This document shows, one piece after another, positions 59,007 to 64,000 of a stretch of 64,000 nt of DNA. Source of the stretch: [Mycobacterium] vasticus (GTDB lineage: Bacteria; Actinomycetota; Actinomycetes; Mycobacteriales; Mycobacteriaceae); assembly GCF_020181595.1 (NCBI RefSeq), contig NZ_CP084028.1:3837665-3901664 (forward strand). The letters are read 5' to 3'. The notes below the pieces were generated by a model. It did not search any database, was not told the DNA's origin, and saw nothing but the letters and a program-made list of their open reading frames with translations. Numbering within the stretch: the first letter of the stretch is position 1; every line of letters begins with the position of its first letter. The translations under genes were made by a program, and so were the position numbers.

Positions 59007-59474
59007 GTGAGCACGCAATTCGACGCGATCGTCCAGGCGGTCATCCACGACTGGCCTGACTACGGGTGGTCAGGCCAGTTGGAGGCGGCCATCAAGCAGC
59101 TGTATCTGTCAGATCTTTCTTATCCAGCAACATGGTCCAGCGAACGCCGCGAGGAGTTCGCAGAGCGCCACGCCGGCGACGATGCGCTTCTTCTCACCAC
59201 CTCGTTGGACGATCTCATCGATACCGTCACAGATCGCTATGCGCGCGATCACGGAGTTCTCCCCCATCGTGACGATGCGACTCTGCTTCTCGAAGCGGCG
59301 CGACGAGACGCAATCGACGAACTGGAGCTCCGCTTCGTGGCTGACCTGCCCGCCGAGATCGCCGCGCTGACAACGCACGGTTCGGGTAGGGCGGATGGCT
59401 CTCTGACTGCATGCGGGCCTGCACAGCGGCGGCGGGACAGCCGGGCGCGCCGCCGCCGTTCTCGGCGGCGCTGA
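59007..59474 (+). CDS. Hypothetical phage-element protein
   Basis: Protein of 155 residues. It is acidic and helical in the first 110 residues (STQFDAIVQAVIHDWPDYGW), then strongly Arg-rich at the end. No family is recognised. The GTG at 59007 is chosen because GGGAGGA (58990-58996) is well spaced from it, while the first in-frame GTG (58998) is too close. It converges on the interrupted gene at 59480. Before the IS21 insertion it may have followed the ATPase gene. Confidence 0.6.
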   Translation: MSTQFDAIVQAVIHDWPDYGWSGQLEAAIKQLYLSDLSYPATWSSERREEFAERHAGDDALLLTTSLDDLIDTVTDRYARDHGVLPHRDDATLLLEAARRDAIDELELRFVADLPAEIAALTTHGSGRADGSLTACGPAQRRRDSRARRRRSRRR

Positions 59475-59945
59475 GCTGTTCAGCTGCGGTACGGATAAAC
59501 AACTTTGGCGAGATCACGCGTAGCCGTCAGGGTGGCCCGTTCGAGGTCCTTCCGACGTGCGCGCTCTGTGAGACTCACCAGTAACGCGCACAGCGCCCGT
59601 TCGTCACGGGAGGCGATGTCTGCGGCGTCGAGCGCGCTGATGGGGACAGAAGCGGGCGAATCCCTAGGAGTCGTGTCGAGATCGGTATCGGAGCCAGCTC
59701 GCGGCACCTCGACAACGCGGATAGGCGTTCCGTGGCGCTCGGCAGCCATGCGGGCCGCAGATGAGTCGCGTCGGCACGTGTCTGAGCAGTAGAGCCGGCG
59801 GCGTCCGCGACGTGGTCTATCTTCGCGATCCATCATCAGCGCATCGCATCTCACGCACCGCGGCCATTCGGTGTCCGCGCGAGCGTCCCGCCCTGCACCA
59901 GCGCGCGCAGCAGGTTGAATCGCCCCGGGTTCGATGCACACCTGG

Positions 59946-60848
59946 TTATTGGTGTGCAGCCGCGGATTGGGCTGTGTTTGTAGCGTAGTAGATGTCCTCG
60001 TATTCGATCGGTGGGATGCGGCCCAGGCGGTGCATGAGCCGGTCGGTGTTGTACCAGTGCACCCAGTCGGCGGTGAGTAATTCGACGTCGACCAGCCGGC
60101 GCAGCGGGCCGCGCCGAAACGGTGAATCCGCCCGCACGGCTTCGGTCTTGTACAGCCCTATGGTCGTCTCGGCCAAGGCGTTATCGAAGGCGTCCCCGAC
60201 CGTTCCAACTGACGGGATCAACCCCGACAGCGACAGGGTTTCCCCGAACCGCACCGACGTATACTGAGAGCCCGCATCACTATGATGAATAGTATTGCCC
60301 AACAACGGATTACCCTGGTCAGACCGGAGCCGTGCGGCGTGCCGGATTGCTCTACGCACGAAGCGGTCCTCCTTGCTGGCCGAGCAGGTCCAACCCACGA
60401 TCCGCCCCGCGTAGGCGTCGATGGCGAATGCGGTATAGACAAACACCCCGCTGACCAGCCGGACATAGGTGAAATCCGCCACCAGCAGCATGTTGGGGGC
60501 CGGCACCCGGAACTGGCGTTTGACCAGATCCGCCGCACGCGCTGCAGCCGGATCAGCGATCGTGGTACGAACCTTCTTGCGCCGGGTCACCCCCTGCCAG
60601 CCGTTGACCCGCATGAGGCGCTCCACGGTGCAGCGGGCCACCCCGATGCCCTGGCGGTGCAGGTGAGCCCACATCTTGGTGGCCCCGTACAACGACTCAG
60701 GTGCCCGGCGGCCGTGCTCGTCGGGTTCGTAGAAGCCGGCCAGCACCTCGGTGACAACCATGTCCCACAGGGCCCGTGCCGACGGGGGCCGGGCCAGCCA
60801 GGCGTAGAAGGTTCTCGGGGCGATCTTGCAGCCGTGCTCAGTGAGCAC
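59946..60848 (-). CDS. IS3-family transposase OrfB (DDE integrase domain)
   Basis: Catalytic part of 300 residues from GTG 60848. The frame is open further upstream (FIAEHRARFGVAPICRVL) into the orfA 3' end, so the active product is probably an OrfAB fusion made by -1 frameshifting near 60930-60945. The DDE residues are Asp in LLVADFTYVR, Asp in HHSDAGSQYTS, and Glu in ALAETTIGLYK. The C-terminus WYNTDRLMHRLGRIPP is conserved. Confidence 0.92.
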   Translation of the reverse strand: MLTEHGCKIAPRTFYAWLARPPSARALWDMVVTEVLAGFYEPDEHGRRAPESLYGATKMWAHLHRQGIGVARCTVERLMRVNGWQGVTRRKKVRTTIADPAAARAADLVKRQFRVPAPNMLLVADFTYVRLVSGVFVYTAFAIDAYAGRIVGWTCSASKEDRFVRRAIRHAARLRSDQGNPLLGNTIHHSDAGSQYTSVRFGETLSLSGLIPSVGTVGDAFDNALAETTIGLYKTEAVRADSPFRRGPLRRLVDVELLTADWVHWYNTDRLMHRLGRIPPIEYEDIYYATNTAQSAAAHQ

Positions 60849-60904
60849 GCGGCAGATCGGAGCGACCCCGAACCGAGCGCGATGCTCGGCGATGAACGCA
60901 CAGA

Positions 60905-61216
60905 TCAGCGGTGTCGCGGGTCGCTCTCCCGCACGAAGAAACTTGTTGCCGCCTTGAGGATTTCAATGGTTTCCTCAAGCTCGCGGTTCTTGCGCTTGAG
61001 CTCTCGATTCTCCTTGGCGACGTCGCCGGAGACCCCGTCGCGCTGCCCAGTGTCAATCTCGGCTTGGTTCACCCACCGACGCAGCGTCTCCGTCGAGATC
61101 CCTAACCGTTTAGCAACCGCCGCAATGCAGGCCCACCGGGTGTCGTACTCCTCGGCGTGGTCGGTGACCAACCGCACCGCCCGGGCCTTGAACTCCTCGT
61201 CGTACCTCTTCGCCAT
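60905..61216 (-). CDS. IS3-family transposase OrfA
   Basis: Helix-turn-helix protein of 103 residues. RYDEEFKARAVRLVTDHAEE and KRLGISTETLRRWVNQ bind the IS ends, and a leucine-zipper-like helix follows (KENRELKRKNRELEETIEIL). The ending KAATSFFVRESDPRH is typical just before the frameshift into orfB. Confidence 0.92.
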   Translation of the reverse strand: MAKRYDEEFKARAVRLVTDHAEEYDTRWACIAAVAKRLGISTETLRRWVNQAEIDTGQRDGVSGDVAKENRELKRKNRELEETIEILKAATSFFVRESDPRHR

Positions 61217-61633
61217 GATGCGCTACCTTCCCTCGAAAGAAGGTGTGCATCAAACCCGGGGTGGTTCAGGTTGCGCCTTAACAGTTTTCGCAGCCTTGCT
61301 GCGCAGCAGCGCACGTATCTCGCGGACATCGACACCGACCAGCTCCGCGACGGCCGCCAACGTCGCGCCGCGCTCTCGCATGTCCTTGATCGACGCACAG
61401 GCATCCGCGTAGTAGCGGCTGCGCCTGAGCTGCGCCTCTGCCTCCACCTGTTGACGAGACTGCGCGACGCGACGCGCTTGCCATTCGTCCACATCCTGCA
61501 GGCGTCCGATCAACGTACGAACGGCGGTCGCGTCAGCTGTGTTGGCGCGATCCCGTTGTGCTCGTGACTCAATCGCTCGGCAGTGCGCCTCCCACGCGCG
61601 ACGCCGAGCTTCCAACTTCGATACAGCAGCCAT

Positions 61634-62176
61634 GTCGACAAGCTACGGAGAAACACGAGGATCGGTCCACGACCAGAGCCACCTTCGCCTCAAGTTCGTG
61701 CGTCGCTCAGCGTCATTTACCCCGTGCTCCCCACTGCTGCCGCCACTGCCGAGTACCCCGCCCCGCTTGCCACCAAGCCACCCCCTGCCAGCCACTTCCT
61801 CCATTTCCCACACACCTCTTGCACTAAGGACCCCGAACTGTCCCTTTTCGACGGACGGAATGCGTCTACGCGTCCGCGCGCCGAGACAGCCAGACTCCCA
61901 AGAAGTACCAACCCGTGCATGCGAGGTCCCGCCGAAAGATAGGTGGTCGAGGCGGGGACGACTACTTCCCGATGCGGTCACCGGCGGTTAGAAGCCTGAA
62001 GTGGTTCAGGTCGTTTTTGCCGGGCCTAGTCGTCAGCCGAATGCCCATGCAATGTACGCACCCGCCGACCGTTGATGATGGCAAACGGTCCGTTGCTGCC
62101 ACCGCCGACACGACTTGGAGCACCGAGAAAGCGGGTCGCAGATCAGCCGGGCTGGGTGCTTTGAGATTCGTGGCGA
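61634..62176. other. Non-coding stretch of 543 bp
   Basis: This lies between the start of the IS-interrupted gene and the end of the TetR gene. Short open frames here have poor codon usage and no recognisable product. No tRNA 3'-end repeat or terminator was found by eye. It may contain the degraded right border of the element. Confidence 0.4.
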
Positions 62177-62872
62177 CTAAAGAGATAGACGCGGGGGTTG
62201 CGACGTCTGGGGGGTAGCGGCGTTTGTCTTATTGCTGGCGTCGTCGTCGGTCCTACGATGGGCGGCGAGAAAGCCATCGACGAGGTTCTCGCAGTCGTCG
62301 TGAGTGATGCCGCGAATCCCGGTCATCCGGGCAAACGCCAGTGGGCCGACCAGTTGGCACAGCGCCAGTTCTCGGTCGAAGTTCTCCAACTCGGCTTGCG
62401 CCTTTGGGCTAGAGAGTATGGCGTCGAACGGTTGCCGGTACTGGTCGACGACTCGGGCCCGCAACGCGCCGGATGTGTGTCGATCATCGGCTTCGTTCGT
62501 CGGGCCGGTGGGACCAAGGGACAGCCATGCCAGCGTCGTGACATGCAGTGGCGCGTCGTTGAAAAGAGCGGCTTGGCGGCTTAGCAATTCGATCAACTGG
62601 TCACGCAGAGGGCCGCTGGTCGGTACCGGAGTCGTCACCTGGGGAAGCAAGCGTTCGAACGTGGCTGCGAGCAGGTGCGACGAACTTTGGAAATGGCGGT
62701 ACAGCGTGGTTCTGGCCACTTTGGACGCTTTAGTGACGGCATCGATCGTGACGGCTTCCACGCCGCCAGTGCTCAGAAGGGTCGCGGCTGCATCCAGCAG
62801 GCGATTTCGAGACCGGATTCGCCGCGGGTCCACGTCATCGTCAGGGACCGGCGCTGGCTGACTGTCGCTCAC
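62177..62872 (-). CDS. TetR-family transcriptional regulator
   Basis: Regulator of 231 residues. The helix-turn-helix is VTIDAVTKASKVARTTLYRH at about 40-60, followed by a helical ligand-binding domain of about 150 residues that ends in ITHDDCENLVDGFLAAHRR. The C-terminal 25 residues are polar. The start is GTG 62872 (SDSQPAPVPDDD). It diverges from a thioesterase-like gene across 95 bp containing an inverted repeat, its likely operator. Confidence 0.86.
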   Translation of the reverse strand: MSDSQPAPVPDDDVDPRRIRSRNRLLDAAATLLSTGGVEAVTIDAVTKASKVARTTLYRHFQSSSHLLAATFERLLPQVTTPVPTSGPLRDQLIELLSRQAALFNDAPLHVTTLAWLSLGPTGPTNEADDRHTSGALRARVVDQYRQPFDAILSSPKAQAELENFDRELALCQLVGPLAFARMTGIRGITHDDCENLVDGFLAAHRRTDDDASNKTNAATPQTSQPPRLSL

Positions 62873-62929
62873 TCATTCACCTCGGCGGTCGATTTCACGC
62901 GATGCTGTCCTGGCAGTCTAGCAGTGTGG

Positions 62930-62960
62930 TACTAACGGTATCGAAGCGAAACCGATAGTA
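62930..62960. promoter_or_regulatory. Inverted repeat in the TetR-thioesterase divergent region, probable operator
   Basis: TACTAACGGT (62930-62939) and ACCGATAGTA (62951-62960) are reverse complements at 9 of 10 positions with an 11-nt centre. The position just upstream of the thioesterase GTG fits a TetR-type operator. Confidence 0.6.
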
Positions 62961-62967
62961 TTGGAGC

Positions 62968-63485
62968 GTGATTGTGCCGGAAAGCGCGTCGCTGCCGAAG
63001 CGGTTACCTTCGCACACGACAACGTGCATGGGTTGCGGCCCGGACAATCCCCACGGACTGCAGTTGGTGGTGCACCGCAGCGGCGACGCGGTGTACTCCG
63101 ACGTGTTTTCGACGAGCGCCACATCGGGGCTCCTGGGCTGGCCCATGGCGGAGCAGTTGCGGCGGCGTGCGATGACGTCTTGGGCTTCACATTGTGGATC
63201 GCCGGCACACCAGCGGTGACTCGCAGCCTGACAGTGGAGTATCTGCGGCCGGTACCTCTGCATCAACCCCACAGGATCACCGCCCACATCCGGTCCCGCG
63301 AAGGACGGGCTCTGCACGTCATGGCGACGGGCACTGATTCCGATGGGGCCAACCGCTTCACCGCCACTGCGGTATTTGTAGCGGTCAGCCAGGATCACTT
63401 CGCTGCGCACGGCGACGTCAGTGCTTTTGGCGGCCTTCTCGAGCAGTTCTCACGTCACGGCGGCCTCGACGACGGGCGATTATGA
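62968..63485 (+). pseudogene. PaaI-like thioesterase (hotdog fold), frameshifted
   Basis: The frame from GTG 62968 encodes CMGCGPDNPHGLQLVVHRSG and continues to YSDV. It then leaves the family sequence at the T run 63106-63109. One extra T would restore FDERHIGAPGLAHGGAVAAA and the rest of a hotdog thioesterase (AVTRSLTVEYLRPVPLH) up to the TGA at 63485. As written, the gene is broken; it may be a true mutation or a homopolymer sequencing error. The repaired product would be 172 residues. Its stop overlaps the ATG of the KstR-like gene (ATGA). Confidence 0.75.
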
Positions 63486-63940
63486 CGCACGCTCTTTCTC
63501 GTAGCCATGGCAAAACCCGACCGCTGGAAGCAAATTCAGCCGGCGGTCAGACGCGGACCGCTGAAGCGCCCGCCTCGCAATCATCCACCCAGCGCCGGGA
63601 AGCGATTCTGGACGCGGCCCTGCTCGTGGCCACGTCAGGTGGCTATGAGGCGGTTCAGATGCGGTCGGTCGCCGAGCGGGCCGGTATCGCCGTCGGCACG
63701 CTCTACCGCCACTTCCCGGCGAAAACCAACTTGTTGGTGGCGGCGCTGACGCGCGAGTTTCGCCGACTCAACTCGGCTGACGACTGGGCTAGCGGTGACG
63801 GCACGCCACTGGAACGGCTCGAACGTCTCACCACACACCTACATGACCGCTGGCAGCGCGACCCCTGGCTGACATCAGCCATGACACGAGCCTTCGCCGT
63901 TGCAGACACCCTGACCGCGCTCACTGAAATTCCCCACTGA
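63482..63940 (+). CDS. KstR-like TetR regulator, C-terminally truncated
   Basis: The N-terminal 145 residues closely follow the sterol-catabolism repressor KstR. Examples are RREAILDAALLVATSGGYEA, VQMRSVAERAGIAVGTLYRH, LLVAALTREFRRL and WLTSAMTRAFAVAD. The protein stops after 152 residues, about 50 short of KstR. The break coincides with a sequence that looks like an insertion-sequence end (TGAAATTCCCCAC at 63925), whose own TGA ends the frame. The DNA-binding domain is intact but the ligand/dimer domain is lost. The start is ATG 63482, coupled to the thioesterase gene. KstR likeness is from memory. Confidence 0.75.
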   Translation: MTHALSRSHGKTRPLEANSAGGQTRTAEAPASQSSTQRREAILDAALLVATSGGYEAVQMRSVAERAGIAVGTLYRHFPAKTNLLVAALTREFRRLNSADDWASGDGTPLERLERLTTHLHDRWQRDPWLTSAMTRAFAVADTLTALTEIPH

Positions 63941-64000
63941 CGCTCATCGAAAATCCCCACCCGTGTGGCTCCGCCGAGAAGGGCGGGCCTCCCTCGAAGC
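63925..64000. mobile_element. Probable insertion-sequence end (runs off the window)
   Basis: TGAAATTCCCCAC is followed by a related unit (TCGAAAATCCCCAC, 63947-63960), then non-coding sequence. Repeated terminal units of this type occur at the ends of IS21-family elements, and the sequence coincides with the truncation of the TetR gene. No transposase lies within the window, so the call is tentative. Confidence 0.5.

Larger units (their letters stand above)
59916..61268 (-). mobile_element. IS3-family insertion sequence with 3-bp target duplication
   Basis: Element of 1,353 bp. The terminal inverted repeats of about 28 bp begin TGAATCGCCCCGGGTT (left) and TGAACCACCCCGGGTT (right, inverted), with three mismatches overall. 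GGT flanks both ends (59913-59915 and 61269-61271), matching the 3-bp duplication of many IS3 elements. It contains overlapping orfA and orfB with a -1 relationship. Confidence 0.93.
53404..61633. mobile_element. Integrative element (prophage-remnant type) at tRNA-Pro; right end uncertain
   Basis: The element begins after tRNA-Pro with a tyrosine integrase, a divergent excisionase-like gene, a phage-type ATPase and small phage-like genes, interrupted by an IS21-family and an IS3-family element. The last gene clearly of this type ends at 61633. No second copy of the tRNA 3' end was found before 64000, so the right border is a guess and may lie outside the window. Confidence 0.6.
59480..61633 (-). 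pseudogene. Phage-element gene split by an IS3-family element (exons 61269-61633 and 59480-59915)
   Basis: Removing the IS (59916-61268) and one GGT duplicate joins the two parts in frame into a 265-residue protein. The N-terminal part (61633 down to the IS) is charged and helical (KLEARRRAWEAHCRAIESRA) with a sigma-like helix-turn-helix (LAAVAELVGVDVREIRALLR). The C-terminal part has a zinc-binding pair, CVRCDALM and YCSDTCRR, then a tail ending in VVYPYRS. At the junction, KAQP runs into AARAGAGRDAR. The protein looks like a DNA-binding element regulator. The downstream half may still be read from GTG 59941 inside the IS end. Confidence 0.82.

Noticed and set aside
61539..62217. Short plus-strand frames in the 543-bp gap before the TetR gene
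   Set aside because: They are overlapping, low-complexity and antisense to known coding sequence at both edges, without ribosome sites or recognisable products.
53395..64000. Search for a right attachment site duplicating the tRNA-Pro 3' end
   Set aside because: No second copy of the T-arm/acceptor sequence was found by eye in this interval.

Overview
The window is high-GC actinobacterial DNA from a non-tuberculous member of the Mycobacteriaceae. It carries PE/PPE genes, whiB4, marP, ponA2 and ssd. Its gene order follows the Mycobacterium tuberculosis stretch from galE1 (Rv3634c) to Rv3683 almost gene for gene, broken by accessory insertions. Family names and locus tags are recalled from knowledge; no search was run.

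Layout. (1) 1-4112: a truncated CtpI-like P-type ATPase and galE1. (2) 4145-11174: a tightly overlapping trio made of an Rv3635-like membrane protein, a membrane-bound NRPS of the epsilon-poly-lysine synthetase (Pls) architecture, and an M1 aminopeptidase. (3) 11268-13852: a PPE-PE-PPE cluster in which the second PPE is a near-identical copy carrying an internal 78-codon deletion. (4) 13881-18427: a two-component system, a secreted protein, and a nucleotidyltransferase/HTH toxin-antitoxin-like pair under a palindromic leaderless promoter. (5) 18516-29505: tRNA-Thr, holB, an adenylate cyclase, topA, cspA, an MrfA-like helicase, a cutinase-like enzyme and a MarR regulator. (6) 29509-34094: a Tad/Flp pilus-type operon led by ssd. 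(7) 34283-35780: two small RNA genes, 6C (B11) and an Ms1/MTS2823-like RNA, flanking a HAD phosphatase. (8) 35801-53144: conserved backbone with acs, a serine protease, ephE, marP, a Nudix hydrolase, a TlpA-like thioredoxin, nth, crp, a metallo-beta-lactamase-fold enzyme, RidA, two Get3-like ATPases, whiB4, ponA2 and a phosphoesterase. Two membrane microproteins of 46 and 45 residues also lie here.

(9) 53330-64000: an accessory region starting at tRNA-Pro. It holds a tyrosine integrase, an excisionase-like protein, a phage-type ATPase, an IS21-family element, and a phage-type gene split by an IS3-family element with a 3-bp GGT target duplication. Beyond these are a TetR regulator diverging from a frameshifted thioesterase, and a KstR-like regulator truncated by what looks like the edge of another insertion sequence. 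No second attachment site was found, so the right boundary of the integrated element is unknown.

The most interesting items are the Pls-like synthetase paired with an M1 peptidase, the degenerate P-type ATPase half inside the CtpI-like protein, the palindromic toxin-antitoxin promoter, the collapsed PPE copy, and the reconstructable IS-interrupted gene. Two genes carry single-base frameshifts in short homopolymers, which may be real or sequencing errors.
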